A DNA stretch of 64,000 nucleotides, from contig NZ_VFOO01000001.1 in the NCBI RefSeq assembly GCF_006716115.1, positions 2,356,001 to 2,420,000 of the forward strand. The letters run 5' to 3'. Origin of the DNA: Subtercola boreus (GTDB lineage Bacteria; Actinomycetota; Actinomycetes; Actinomycetales; Microbacteriaceae). Shown piece by piece: positions 42,966 to 51,816 of this stretch. The first letter of the stretch is position 1, and each line of letters starts with the position of its first letter. The notes under the pieces are model-generated. The model made no database searches, was not told where the DNA came from, and worked only from the letters and a program-made list of their open reading frames with translations. The position numbers and the translations under genes were made by a program.

Positions 42966-44159
42966 GTGACTACAACCACGACGAAAGACGCGAAGCCCAG
43001 TGACGTCGTCGAAGACGCGACGGATGATGCCGCCCATCGCTCCACGGAGCCCGTGGGCGGCATCGCCGGTCTGATCGCCAAGGTCGTCGCCTCGAAGCCC
43101 GTGCGGGTCTTCCAGAACTACGGCAACAACGGCGGCCCGCTGCTCGCGTCGGGCATGAGCTATCAAGCCGTCTTCGCCATCTTCGCGGCCCTCGCGGTGG
43201 TGTTCTCGGTGTTCGGCATCGTCTTCTCGTCGAACCAGGGCCTGCAGGATGCCCTGATCAGCCAGCTCAATTCGAGCGTTCCCGGGCTGATCGGCGAGAA
43301 CGGGGCGATCAAGCCCGAAGCGCTCACCTCCGCATCTCCCGTGCTGGGTTGGACGGGGATCGTCGCCGCCGCGGGGCTGGTCTTCACCGCCATCGGGTTC
43401 CTGGGCGCCATGCGGAGCGCCATCCGCCTGATCTTCAACATCCCCGGGCCCACCACGAACTTCGTCCTGCTGAAGCTGAAAGACCTCGGCTTCGCCATCG
43501 TGTTCGCCGTCGTACTGCTGGTCTCGATGGCGATGACCGTGGCGTCGACGGCCGCGCTCGGGTTCGTCTACGACCTCATCGGGCTCGACCAGGCCTCTCC
43601 GTTCGCCGAGATCGTCGGCCGGGTGATCGGGCTCGTGGTCGTCTTCTTCTTCGACACGCTCGTGCTGGCAGGCATCTACCGCATCCTCTCCGGCGTGCCG
43701 ATCCCGTTCCGGCAACTCTTGCCGGGTGCAGCACTCGGCGGCGTCGCGATGGGGGTGCTGAAGGCCCTCGGCTCGACGCTGCTCGGCGGCGCGACATCCA
43801 ACCCCCTGCTGGCCTCGTTCGCCGTGATCATCGGGATCCTGATCTGGTTCAACCTGATCTGCCAGGTCGTGCTGATTGTCGCTTCGTGGATCACGGTCAG
43901 CATGAGCGACGCCGGAATCGATCCGCGCCAGCTCACGCCCGAGCAGAAGGAGGAGGAGGCCCTGCAGACGGAGGCGGATGCCCACCGGCAGGTGCTCGAA
44001 GCCAAGCACGCGCAGCTCACCTCAGAGCTCCAGGATGCCCGGGGCCTCCGGAAGACGAACCTCCGTCGCTCCCTGAAGCGCATCGACCGCGAGCTCGAGG
44101 CCGAGAAGAAGGCGCCGGCGATCGATCCCGCCGCGGCCACCCCACCCCGCAAACGCTGA
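42966..44159 (+). CDS. YihY/BrkB-family inner membrane protein
   Basis: This 397-residue membrane protein has about six helices between residues 50 and 325. It shows the family features [40 protein letters not shown]-like loops and [20 protein letters not shown]. The N-terminal 35 residues are hydrophilic, and the C-terminal 80 residues form a charged coiled coil. Once called ribonuclease BN, the family is not a nuclease and its function is unclear. GTG start with no ribosome site, consistent with leaderless translation. Confidence 0.9.
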   Translation: MTTTTTKDAKPSDVVEDATDDAAHRSTEPVGGIAGLIAKVVASKPVRVFQNYGNNGGPLLASGMSYQAVFAIFAALAVVFSVFGIVFSSNQGLQDALISQLNSSVPGLIGENGAIKPEALTSASPVLGWTGIVAAAGLVFTAIGFLGAMRSAIRLIFNIPGPTTNFVLLKLKDLGFAIVFAVVLLVSMAMTVASTAALGFVYDLIGLDQASPFAEIVGRVIGLVVVFFFDTLVLAGIYRILSGVPIPFRQLLPGAALGGVAMGVLKALGSTLLGGATSNPLLASFAVIIGILIWFNLICQVVLIVASWITVSMSDAGIDPRQLTPEQKEEEALQTEADAHRQVLEAKHAQLTSELQDARGLRKTNLRRSLKRIDRELEAEKKAPAIDPAAATPPRKR

Positions 44160-44204
44160 CGTCGCCGGCCCGCCCTGGTCGCCTTCGGTGTCGGAGGGCT
44201 TCGG

Positions 44205-44210
44205 TAGGGT
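44205..44210 (+). promoter_or_regulatory. probable leaderless promoter (-10) of xthA
   Basis: TAGGGT ends exactly 6 nt before the ATG at 44217. Confidence 0.5.
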
Positions 44211-44216
44211 TGTGGC

Positions 44217-45071
44217 ATGAGTTCTGGCACCACCAACCTGCGTATAGCGTCGATCAACACCAACGGCATCCGGGCCGCGTTCCGCAAGGGGATGGGCGCG
44301 TGGCTCGACGCACGCGATGTCGACATCCTGGCGATCCAGGAGGTGCGTGCCTCCACGGAGGACATCGAAGGGCTGCTCGGGCCGGAGTGGAACATCCTGC
44401 ACGACGCCGCGACAGCGAAGGGCCGCGCAGGGGTCGCTCTGGCGTCGCGGGCGGCTGCGAGCATCCACCGCGTCGCCATCGGCGAAGAAGAATTCGACAG
44501 CGCCGGGCGCTGGCTCGAAGCCGACTACGAGGTGAACGGGCAGATCGTCACGGTCGTGAGCGCGTACGTGCACTCGGGCGAAGACGGCACGCCGAAGCAG
44601 GTGGAGAAGTACCGGTTCCTCGACGGGATGGCGGCGCGCCTGCCCGAGATCGCTGCGCACTCTCCGCTTGCGGTCGTCGTCGGCGACCTGAACGTGGGAC
44701 ACAGGACGCTCGACATCCGCAACTGGAAGGGCAACGTGAAACGTGCCGGCTTCCTGCCGAAGGAGCGGGCCTACTTCGACCGTTTCTTCGGCGAGGCGGG
44801 GGCGACGGTCGAAGGCGTCGACGGCTCGACCGGTCCCGGCCTCGGCTGGGTCGACATCGGCCGCCAGCAGGCCGGCGAGGTCGACGGCCCCTACACGTGG
44901 TGGTCGTGGCGCGGCCAGGCGTTCGACAACGACACCGGCTGGCGCATCGACTACCAGATGGCGACACCCGGGCTCGCCGCCCGCGTCACCGGTTACTCGG
45001 TCGACCGGGCTGCCGCCCACGACGAGCGCTGGTCGGACCACACCCCCGTAGTAGTCGACTACGCGATATAG
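44217..45071 (+). CDS. xthA: exodeoxyribonuclease III
   Basis: This AP endonuclease/3'-5' exonuclease acts in base excision repair. The 284-residue EEP-fold enzyme has Asn in [10 protein letters not shown] and the metal Glu in LAIQEVRA. The catalytic Asp/Asn lie in VVGDLNVGH, and Asp-His in WRIDYQMA and [12 protein letters not shown]. Length is normal. The gene is followed 38 nt later by trpS, probably on the same transcript. Confidence 0.95.
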   Translation: MSSGTTNLRIASINTNGIRAAFRKGMGAWLDARDVDILAIQEVRASTEDIEGLLGPEWNILHDAATAKGRAGVALASRAAASIHRVAIGEEEFDSAGRWLEADYEVNGQIVTVVSAYVHSGEDGTPKQVEKYRFLDGMAARLPEIAAHSPLAVVVGDLNVGHRTLDIRNWKGNVKRAGFLPKERAYFDRFFGEAGATVEGVDGSTGPGLGWVDIGRQQAGEVDGPYTWWSWRGQAFDNDTGWRIDYQMATPGLAARVTGYSVDRAAAHDERWSDHTPVVVDYAI

Positions 45072-45109
45072 CCTTCTCCTTACTCTCTCTTCTTTTAGGA
45101 ACTGAACCC

Positions 45110-46129
45110 ATGGCATCCAAACCCCGCCTGCTCTCCGGCATGCAGCCCTCCGCCGAATCGCTGCACCTCGGCAACTATGTGGGAGCCCTGCTCAGCTGGC
45201 TGAACCTCCAGGAGTCGCACGAAGCGTTCTACATGCTGGCCGACCTGCATGCGATCACCGTGCCACAGCACCCGGCTGAGCTGCGGGAGAACTCCCGCCG
45301 CACCGTCGCGCAGTACATCGCCGCCGGCATCGATCCCGCGCGCTCGACGCTGTTCGTGCAGTCGCATGTTCCCGCCCACGCCGAGCTCGCCTGGGTGCTG
45401 AACACGATCACCGGGTTCGGTGAGGCCGCGCGCATGACCCAGTTCAAAGACAAGTCGGCGAAGAACGCGGACTCGACGTCTGTCGGCCTGTTCACCTACC
45501 CGATCCTCCAGGCCGGCGACATCCTGCTCTACCAGGCGGCCGAGGTGCCCGTCGGTGAAGACCAGCGCCAGCACATCGAGCTCACGCGCGACCTTGCCAA
45601 CCGCTTCAACAGCCGCTTCGGCGACACCTTCGCTGTACCCGAGCCGTACATCCTGAAGTCGACCGCGAAGCTCTACGACCTGCAGAACCCGGGCTCGAAG
45701 ATGTCGAAGTCGGCCGAGTCGAAAGCCGGGGTCATCTGGATGCTCGACGAACCGTCGGTGACGAAGAAGAAGATCATGCGGGCGGTGACCGACGCCGACG
45801 GCGGGATCGTCTACGACCCCGAGAACAAGGCGGGCGTCTCCAACCTGCTGACGATCTTCTCCGTGCTGGGCGGACAGTCGATCGCATCACTCGAGTCGGA
45901 GTTCGCAGGCCGCGGCTACGGGGATCTGAAGAAGGCCCTCGCCGACGTGGTGATCGAGATGGTCGAGCCGATCCGGGCGCGGACGCTCGAGCTGCTGGAT
46001 GACCCGGCCGAACTCGACCGCATCCTCGCGGCTGCCGCCGACCGCGCGAACGAGGTCGCCGAGCAGACGCTCGACACGGTCTACGACCGCGTCGGCTTCC
46101 TGCGCCGCCAGCGCTACCGCCTCGTCTGA
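45110..46129 (+). CDS. trpS: tryptophanyl-tRNA synthetase
   Basis: It charges tRNA-Trp. The 339-residue class I synthetase has the HIGH-type motif in [15 protein letters not shown] and the KMSKS motif in [11 protein letters not shown], with the tryptophan pocket around [15 protein letters not shown] and [14 protein letters not shown]. The ATG at 45110 has AGGA 9 nt upstream. A long hairpin follows the stop. Confidence 0.96.
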   Translation: MASKPRLLSGMQPSAESLHLGNYVGALLSWLNLQESHEAFYMLADLHAITVPQHPAELRENSRRTVAQYIAAGIDPARSTLFVQSHVPAHAELAWVLNTITGFGEAARMTQFKDKSAKNADSTSVGLFTYPILQAGDILLYQAAEVPVGEDQRQHIELTRDLANRFNSRFGDTFAVPEPYILKSTAKLYDLQNPGSKMSKSAESKAGVIWMLDEPSVTKKKIMRAVTDADGGIVYDPENKAGVSNLLTIFSVLGGQSIASLESEFAGRGYGDLKKALADVVIEMVEPIRARTLELLDDPAELDRILAAAADRANEVAEQTLDTVYDRVGFLRRQRYRLV

Positions 46130-46144
46130 CCGACCCTCCGCCAC

Positions 46145-46215
46145 CGCTCATCGTGTCGGGAGTTCCGGTCGGATACGTCGCCCGATACCGACGAGAACTC
46201 CCGAGCCGATGAGCG
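46145..46215 (+). terminator. long imperfect hairpin after trpS
   Basis: Arms 46145-46172 and 46188-46215 pair over 28 nt with about five mismatched positions and a 15-nt loop. The arms contain TCGGGAGTT and AACTCCCGA. A hairpin with a similar GGGAGT core occurs at 57434-57492. There is no T-run. Confidence 0.55.
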
Positions 46216-46265
46216 CATAATGGGAGGGACCCGGAGGAGCCGCCACGCCTGACATCATCGACTTC

Positions 46266-47147
46266 GTGACGGCCTGGCAGGTGGAACCCGTGGGGCTCGC
46301 CGTGATCGTCGTCGCCGGCGTGCTGTACGGCCTGGGCATCCGGAGCCTCGCCAAGCGCGGGGTGCGCTGGTCGCTCCGCCGATCGGCCGGGTTCTACGTG
46401 CTGGGGCTCGGGTCGTTTGCGGTGATCGAGTTCGGATTCCTCGGGGTCTACAGCCAGGAGCTGCGCTTCGCGTTCACGACCCGCATCGCGCTGCTGCTGT
46501 TCGCGGTACCGGGGCTCATCGCCACCGGGAAACCTGTCGCGCTCGCCCGCGAAGCCCTCAGCGGCAGCGTCCGCGGGTCGGCGGTGCTCGAACGTGTGCT
46601 CGAATCGCGGGTCATCGGCATCATGGGGAACGCCGTGTTCGGCCCCGTGTTCGCGCTTGCGGCGTTCTCGGTGTTCCTCACCCCGATCGCGGGGAGCCTG
46701 CGGTCGTCCGCGGTGGCGCAGGACATCATTACCGTACTCGTTCCCCTGGTCGGGCTGGTGTTGGTGCTGCCGCTCACCGAGCTCGTCGTGGTGCGCACCA
46801 GCCTGTTCATCGCGGCTGAGTTCATGCTCGCGTTCGTCGAGCTGGTCGTCGACGCCATCCCGGGCATCCTGTTGCGGCTGAACGATCAGATCCTCGACCA
46901 CGCCGGGCCGGTGCTCGGCGCGGTGCCGGCCTGGTTCCCGACAGCGCTCCGCGACCAGCAGCTCTCGGGCGACCTGCTCTGGTTCATCGCGGAAGTCGCG
47001 GACATTCCCATCCTCATCCTCCTGTTCGTGCGGTGGTCGAAACACGACCGCTCAGAGGCGAAAGGTCTCGACGACCTCACGGATGACGAGATGGCGGCGC
47101 TCACCGAGGCGCACCTGAAGTCGTTCACGCAGCGCCCCCCGGACTGA
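46266..47147 (+). CDS. CtaG-like (caa3-type cytochrome oxidase assembly) membrane protein
   Basis: This 293-residue protein has seven or so membrane helices and resembles the CtaG family by its end-to-end pattern: YGLGIRSLAKRGVRWSLRR, then TGKPVALAREAL, and near the C-terminus LSGDLLWFIAEVADIPIL with LLFVRWSKHD. The His residues expected for copper handling in CtaG are not evident, so the role may differ. The GTG at 46266 has no ribosome site, whereas GGAGGAG at 46233-46239 stands 5 nt before an in-frame ACG (46245). Translation may begin there, giving seven extra residues. Confidence 0.78.
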   Translation: MTAWQVEPVGLAVIVVAGVLYGLGIRSLAKRGVRWSLRRSAGFYVLGLGSFAVIEFGFLGVYSQELRFAFTTRIALLLFAVPGLIATGKPVALAREALSGSVRGSAVLERVLESRVIGIMGNAVFGPVFALAAFSVFLTPIAGSLRSSAVAQDIITVLVPLVGLVLVLPLTELVVVRTSLFIAAEFMLAFVELVVDAIPGILLRLNDQILDHAGPVLGAVPAWFPTALRDQQLSGDLLWFIAEVADIPILILLFVRWSKHDRSEAKGLDDLTDDEMAALTEAHLKSFTQRPPD

Positions 47148-47248
47148 GCCGCCCGTCACGTGCGCATGACGCGCGCGCCGCCGCCCGCCCCATTCCGCGC
47201 CGGTGTCGCCGCCCGCCCCGCGCCTCCACCGCGCGCGAAACGCCGCCA

Positions 47249-47292
47249 TTTGTCGCTTCCGCGCCGCGGCGCGCACGCGCGGAAGCGACAAA
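47249..47292. terminator. perfect 16-bp hairpin, candidate bidirectional terminator
   Basis: TTTGTCGCTTCCGCGC (47249-47264) pairs perfectly with 47277-47292 around a 12-nt loop. It lies between the convergent CtaG-like and FUSC-family genes. Confidence 0.6.
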
Positions 47293-47365
47293 CGGGCGCA
47301 GATAGGCGGGCGACGGCGCGGGTAGGTGGGGTGCGGGCCGGCGCGGGTGGCGCGGCGGCGCAGGC

Positions 47366-47393
47366 GGGCGGGGGTGGGTGGGGGTGGGTGGGG
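47366..47393 (+). other. G-quadruplex motif
   Basis: Six runs of three to five G are separated by single bases (GGGCGGGGGTGGGTGGGGGT and on). Such short loops predict a very stable G-quadruplex on the plus strand, downstream of both convergent genes. Confidence 0.75.
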
Positions 47394-47574
47394 AGGCGGC
47401 GCGAGCGCGGGCAGGTGGGGAGGAGGCGCGGCCGGACGGGCGCGGCGCGGCGCGGCGCGGGCGGGGCGCAGGTAGGTGGGGCGGCGGGTCTGCGCGCGGG
47501 CGGCGGCGGGCGCGACGCGGTCGGGCGCGTGTGGCGGGCGCGGCGCGGGCGGCGGCGGGCGCGCGGGCGGCGGG

Positions 47575-48768
47575 TCAGCGCGCGGGGAGCTCGTCCGTCG
47601 CGTCCACCAGTTCCTCGTGGATGCGGCGCAGGTCTTCGAGCAGGAAGCCGAGCAGCACCCAGTGCTCCGAGCTCGGCCGCGCGATGGTCAGCGGGGCGGT
47701 GAGGGCGGGGAGATCATCCAGAACCGGAACGAGAGGTTCCGCGGCGCCGGGCAGGTCCGCGCTCTGGATGACCAGCCGGAGGTCGTGCGAGGCACGCCGC
47801 AGCTCGGCGACGATCTCCGCGACCAGCGGCTCGTCGGGGAGGCTCTCGTCATAGTGGTCGACGACCCCGCGGGCCATCGCGACGACCCGCGTGACGAGGA
47901 TCGTGAGCATCGCGAGGAGCGTGCCGTCGGCCTCGAGCAGGTCGCGGTGCACCGAACGCCTGGGGTTGTACTTCAGGCTCTCCTCCCCCGCCGCGAGCGC
48001 CGCCGCGGCCTTGGCACGCATCGGCGTGAGCAGCCGCGCCTCGACGAGCATCGCGGTGCGTTCGTTCGCCGTTGTGGGGCTGCTCAGGATGCGCGCCAGC
48101 GAGTCCAGGATGCCCGCGACCTCCTCGCCCAGCCGGGTGACCGCCTCGTGCACGGGCTGGAGCGCCACCGGCGGCACGATGAGCAGGTTCACACCCACGC
48201 CGATGAGCGCCCCGATGATCGTCTCGAGGATGCGGTTGAACGCGTAGCCCGGAGTCGTCGACCCCAGCGAGAGCACCAGCATCGCACTGATCGGGATCTG
48301 CACCGATGACGTCGGCCCGAGCCGGAGCGCCCAGGCGAGCACGAGCGAGACGATCACGGCCAGCAGCACGGCCCAGGAGTTCGCCCCGAACAGGAGGCCG
48401 ACGAAGTACGCCAGCACGACGCCGATGACGACGCCCACGCAGCGCTCGAGAGCCTTGCCGAGTGACTGGTTCACGCTCGGCTGTACGACGAGGATGGCGG
48501 CGATCACCGCGAAGATCGGGATCTGCCCCGCGAGGAGTGGCGCGGTTGCGATCCATGCCAGGATGGCCGCCGCGCTGGTCTTCACGACCTGGAGGAACGG
48601 GACGCGGGAGGTCGACAGGATCATCCGGGCGTAGCGCTCCGGGGAGAGCGCTGCCACGTTCATCCGGTGCCCGCGGAACCAGCCCCACGACCAGCCCGAC
48701 GGCCCGCCCGAACCCGCGCCTCGCGCTCGCTCGGCACCCGTCGCCCGGGGGGAGTTGTCAGGCTTCAC
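47575..48768 (-). CDS. FUSC-family (fusaric-acid-resistance-like) membrane protein
   Basis: This 397-residue protein has a block of about six membrane helices (residues 60-200; e.g. LLAGQIPIFAVIAAILVVQP, AYFVGLLFGANSWAVLLAVI). A cytosolic helical domain of about 190 residues follows. The FUSC-like segment SVNQSLGKALERCVGVVIG is characteristic. Relatives are proposed efflux or anion-transport proteins; no substrate can be assigned. The ATG at 48768 gives a 35-residue hydrophilic leader; Met36 is an alternative start. Confidence 0.82.
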   Translation of the reverse strand: MKPDNSPRATGAERARGAGSGGPSGWSWGWFRGHRMNVAALSPERYARMILSTSRVPFLQVVKTSAAAILAWIATAPLLAGQIPIFAVIAAILVVQPSVNQSLGKALERCVGVVIGVVLAYFVGLLFGANSWAVLLAVIVSLVLAWALRLGPTSSVQIPISAMLVLSLGSTTPGYAFNRILETIIGALIGVGVNLLIVPPVALQPVHEAVTRLGEEVAGILDSLARILSSPTTANERTAMLVEARLLTPMRAKAAAALAAGEESLKYNPRRSVHRDLLEADGTLLAMLTILVTRVVAMARGVVDHYDESLPDEPLVAEIVAELRRASHDLRLVIQSADLPGAAEPLVPVLDDLPALTAPLTIARPSSEHWVLLGFLLEDLRRIHEELVDATDELPAR

Positions 48769-48893
48769 ACCACAACCCTAGGAGGCTCTGTCGTATATTG
48801 AAGGGCCCCCTCCCGATTTTCCGCGCCAATGCTGGTGAGTTAGTCTGGGAAGGTTGCTCTGATCGGAGCGAAGCACGTAAGGAAGGTAGCCCA

Positions 48894-49655
48894 TTGCCTG
48901 GAGCTGTCGTCGTCATGCCGACCTACGCGGAGAAAGACACGATCTCCGCGATGATCGAGCGCATCCTCAACGCCGACCCCGCGGTCGACATCCTCGTCGT
49001 GGATGACAACTCTCCCGACGGCACCGGCGAGATCGTCGACGCCATCGCCGCCTCGAACCCGCGCGTGAACATCATGCACCGCCCGGGCAAGAACGGGCTC
49101 GGCACGGCCTACGTCGCCGGTTTCGGGTGGGCTCTCGAGCAGGGTTACGACCAGATCATCGAGATGGATGCCGACGGCTCCCACCAGCCGGAGGAACTGC
49201 CGCGCCTGCTGAAGCTGCTCGACGACGGGGCGAACCTCGGCATCGGGGCCCGCTGGATTCCCGGCGGCGAGACCCAGAACTGGCCCTGGTACCGCAAGCT
49301 CATCTCGCGCTCGGGCACGACCTACGCCCGCATCATGCTCTCGTCGAAGCTGCACGACATCACGTCGGGGTACCGCGGGTTCAGCGCCGACACCCTGCGC
49401 GCGCTCGACCTCTCACGGCTCGACAGCGCCGGCTACTGCTTCCAGATCGAGCTCGCGTGGCTCGTCGAGCGCTCGGGCGGGGTCGTGCGCGAATTCCCGA
49501 TCACGTTCGTGGAACGGCTCGAGGGCCAGTCCAAGATGACGAGCGGCATCGTCGTCGAGGCGCTGGCGAAGGTCACGTCGTGGGGCGTCGCCTCTCGCCT
49601 CGGGCGCATCCCGAAGTCGCAGGCGCTCGGCGCGCCGAAGGACGCCACGCTGTAG
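48894..49655 (+). CDS. ppm1: polyprenol-phosphate mannose synthase
   Basis: It transfers mannose from GDP-mannose to polyprenol phosphate, giving the lipid donor for periplasmic mannosylation. The 253-residue GT2 enzyme has VVVMPTYAEKDTI at the start, VDDNSPDGTGEIVD, the DXD-type EMDADGSHQPEELPRL and GARWIPGGETQNWPW, then FVERLEGQSKM near the end. No membrane domain follows, as in the stand-alone Ppm1 catalytic proteins. TTG 48894 is the start: GGAAGG lies 8 nt upstream, and the internal ATG 48915 would cut the first strand. manC at 37020 supplies GDP-mannose. Confidence 0.92.
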   Translation: MPGAVVVMPTYAEKDTISAMIERILNADPAVDILVVDDNSPDGTGEIVDAIAASNPRVNIMHRPGKNGLGTAYVAGFGWALEQGYDQIIEMDADGSHQPEELPRLLKLLDDGANLGIGARWIPGGETQNWPWYRKLISRSGTTYARIMLSSKLHDITSGYRGFSADTLRALDLSRLDSAGYCFQIELAWLVERSGGVVREFPITFVERLEGQSKMTSGIVVEALAKVTSWGVASRLGRIPKSQALGAPKDATL

Positions 49656-50039
49656 GCTTCCCGCGCTGCAGCGACGTGGCCGCCCGGTCTACGCGGCGCA
49701 AACGCCGGCCGTGAGTCGTGTCGGCGGGCCAGGCACCCGGCATGTGACGGCGTATTTCAGACCGGCCCTCCCCCTCCGGGCGGGGAGTAGAGTTGGTCTA
49801 TCGTGCCCGGGGTCGGTGAGAATCCGAACCGGCGGTGAGAGTCCGCGAGCGCCAGGCGAAACCACATCCGTGGGGCCGTCCGGTGCTGATCCGGTGGAAT
49901 TCCGGAACCGACGGTCATGGAGTGGGGTTCGCCCACGCTCCAGGAGTCCGGATGAGAGGTGCACGCGTGTTCGTCGACCTCGTCGGCGACGCACGGGCGT
50001 TCTGCGTCACCCGGGTACCGTCACTGACGAGGAATCCGG
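49656..50039 (+). other. 384-bp leader region of the riboflavin operon
   Basis: The region contains about 130 bp after ppm1 without a clear strong terminator, a likely -10 box TAGAGT (49788-49793), the FMN riboswitch (49807-49962) and an expression platform up to ribD. Confidence 0.75.
49807..49962 (+). promoter_or_regulatory. FMN riboswitch (RFN element)
   Basis: The conserved RFN pieces are present in order: GGGTCGGTGAGAATCCGAAC, CCGGCGGTGAGAGTCCGCGA, GATCCGGTGGAATTCCGGAA, CCGACGGTCATGGAG, a variable stem GGAGTGGGGTTC/GCCCACGCTCC, and AGTCCGGATGAGAGG. It binds FMN and down-regulates the rib genes. After it a stem GACGCA/TGCGTC (about 49988-50008) and the GAGGA ribosome site of ribD probably make up the expression platform, consistent with translational or termination control. 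Confidence 0.95.
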
Positions 50040-51209
50040 ATGCCCATGCCGAGCGAGAGCCGCGCCGAAGCCGAGCGTGCCGCTGTCACCGCGCCTGAGC
50101 GTGCAGCCGTTTCCCCTTCCGGCCTGCAGCCCCCCGCGGCCGCCATCATCGTCGCCATGCAAAGGGCCATCGAGCTCTCGCTGAACGGCCCGGCCTGGGG
50201 CGTGAACCCCCGCGTCGGCGCCGTACTCCTCGCCCCCGACGGCAGCACGCTCGCCGAGGGCTGGCACCGCGGCGCGGGCACGCCGCACGCCGAAGTGGAT
50301 GCCCTCTCCCACCTGGCCTCGCCGGGCCTCGCCCGCGGCGCCACGGCCGTCGTCACCCTTGAACCCTGCAACCACACCGGCCGCACGGGCCCCTGCAGCG
50401 AAGCCCTCCTCGCGGCCGGTGTCGGCGCCGTGTTCTTCGGCGTCGCCGACCCCGGGAGGGCGTCGTCGGGCGGCGCCGACCACCTCCGGGCGCGCGGAGT
50501 GCGCGCCTCGGGCGGCATTCTCGCGAGCGAGGTCGAGCAGAGCATCCGTCCCTGGCTCACCGCCGCGCGCACCGGACGGCCCTTCGTCACGCTGAAGTGG
50601 GCGTCGAGCCTCGATGGGCGGGCGGCCGCGGCAGACGGCACCAGCCAGTGGATCACCGGCCCGGATGCCCGCGCCGACGTGCACGCCCGCCGAGGTGCCG
50701 TCGACGCCATCGTGGTCGGCACCGGAACCGTGCTCGCCGACGATCCGGCGCTCACCGCGCGGAACCCGGACGGATCGCTCGCCGCCCACCAGCCCACCCC
50801 CGTGGTGATCGGTATGAGGCCGCTTCCCGCCGCGAGCGCGCTGTGGCGGCATCCGGAGCCTCTGCGCCCGTACGAGACCCACGACCTCGACGCCGTGCTC
50901 GCCGACCTCTTCGAGTCGGGCGTACGCTCCATGTTCGTCGAGGGTGGCCCCACCCTCGCGAGCGCCTTCGCCCGGGCCGGCCTCGTGGACGAGGTCGTCG
51001 TCTATCTCGCGCCGGTGCTGATCGGCGGGCCGCGCCTCGCACTCGGCGACCTCGGCGTGCCGTCGCTGCCGGATGCCCGGCGGTTGGTCATCGACTCGGT
51101 CGACATGCTCGGCGACGACGTGCGCATTGTCGCGCGGCCTGCCCCCACCCTCACTTCCGTCCCGCCCGCCCCCCAGAAGGAGTCCGCCCGTGTTCACCGG
51201 AATCATTGA
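50040..51209 (+). CDS. ribD: bifunctional diaminohydroxyphosphoribosylaminopyrimidine deaminase / 5-amino-6-(5-phosphoribosylamino)uracil reductase
   Basis: It catalyses the deaminase and reductase steps of riboflavin synthesis. The 389-residue protein has an N-terminal zinc deaminase domain (NPRVGAVLLAPDG, HAEVDAL, LEPCNHTGRTGPC) and a C-terminal RibD reductase domain (TLKWASSLDGRAAA, SQWITGPDARADVHARR, MFVEGGPTLASAF). The first 30 residues are extra. GAGGA lies 8 nt before ATG 50040. The gene end overlaps ribE by 20 nt. Confidence 0.95.
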   Translation: MPMPSESRAEAERAAVTAPERAAVSPSGLQPPAAAIIVAMQRAIELSLNGPAWGVNPRVGAVLLAPDGSTLAEGWHRGAGTPHAEVDALSHLASPGLARGATAVVTLEPCNHTGRTGPCSEALLAAGVGAVFFGVADPGRASSGGADHLRARGVRASGGILASEVEQSIRPWLTAARTGRPFVTLKWASSLDGRAAAADGTSQWITGPDARADVHARRGAVDAIVVGTGTVLADDPALTARNPDGSLAAHQPTPVVIGMRPLPAASALWRHPEPLRPYETHDLDAVLADLFESGVRSMFVEGGPTLASAFARAGLVDEVVVYLAPVLIGGPRLALGDLGVPSLPDARRLVIDSVDMLGDDVRIVARPAPTLTSVPPAPQKESARVHRNH

Positions 51210-51816
51210 AGAGAAGGGCGAAGTGCTCGCCCTCGAGCCCTCCGCCGACGTCATCCGGATCACCCTCCGCGCACCCCTCGCCGTGCAGGGCGCGAAGCAC
51301 GGCGACTCCATCTCGGTGAGCGGCGTCTGCCTCACTGTCGTCGCGCAGACCGCCGACAGTTTCACCGCCGACGTCATGCAGCAGACCCTCGACATGTCGA
51401 CCATCGGCGCCCTGAAGCGCGGCGACACCGTCAACCTCGAACGCGCAGCCCTCGTCGGCGACCGTCTCGGCGGGCACATCGTGCAGGGCCACATCGACGG
51501 TACAAGCACCGTTCTCGCCGTCACGCCCGGTGAGGCGTGGAGCGTGCTCCGCTTCAGTCTCGACGACGACCTCGCCGCCCTGGTCGTCGACAAGGGGTCG
51601 ATCGCGGTGGCCGGGGTGTCGCTGACGGTGTCGAACGTCGACGGGGCCCACGGGCATCCGGAGCCCGGAGCCCACTGGTTCGAGGTCTCGCTCATTCCCG
51701 AGACGCTCGCCGCGACCACCCTCGGCGCGCTCTCGGTCGGCGACCGCGTCAACATCGAGACGGACATCCTGGCCCGTCACGTGGAACGACTGCTGGCCGT
51801 GAGGAGCGCACGATGA
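51190..51816 (+). CDS. ribE: riboflavin synthase alpha chain
   Basis: It dismutates two 6,7-dimethyl-8-ribityllumazine molecules to riboflavin. The 208-residue protein has two lumazine-binding repeats: it begins MFTGIIEEKGEV and carries SVSGVCLTVV, then GGHIVQGHIDGTS and VAGVSLTVSNVDG. The GTG at 51190 is set by AGAAGGAG 9 nt upstream. Its stop overlaps the ribBA start (ATGA). Confidence 0.95.
   Translation: MFTGIIEEKGEVLALEPSADVIRITLRAPLAVQGAKHGDSISVSGVCLTVVAQTADSFTADVMQQTLDMSTIGALKRGDTVNLERAALVGDRLGGHIVQGHIDGTSTVLAVTPGEAWSVLRFSLDDDLAALVVDKGSIAVAGVSLTVSNVDGAHGHPEPGAHWFEVSLIPETLAATTLGALSVGDRVNIETDILARHVERLLAVRSAR

Larger units (their letters stand above)
47148..47574. other. 427-bp GC-extreme convergent intergenic region
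   Basis: Between two convergent genes lies DNA made almost only of G and C on long stretches. It holds a perfect 16-bp-stem hairpin (47249-47292) and a G-quadruplex motif (47366-47393), and the rest to 47574 is simple GCGGGCGC-like sequence. Open frames here are artefacts of base composition. Confidence 0.7.

Noticed and set aside
47160-47702. Gly/Arg-rich 180-codon frame
   Set aside because: It is produced by the GC-extreme spacer and runs into the FUSC gene on the other strand; no ribosome site or homology.
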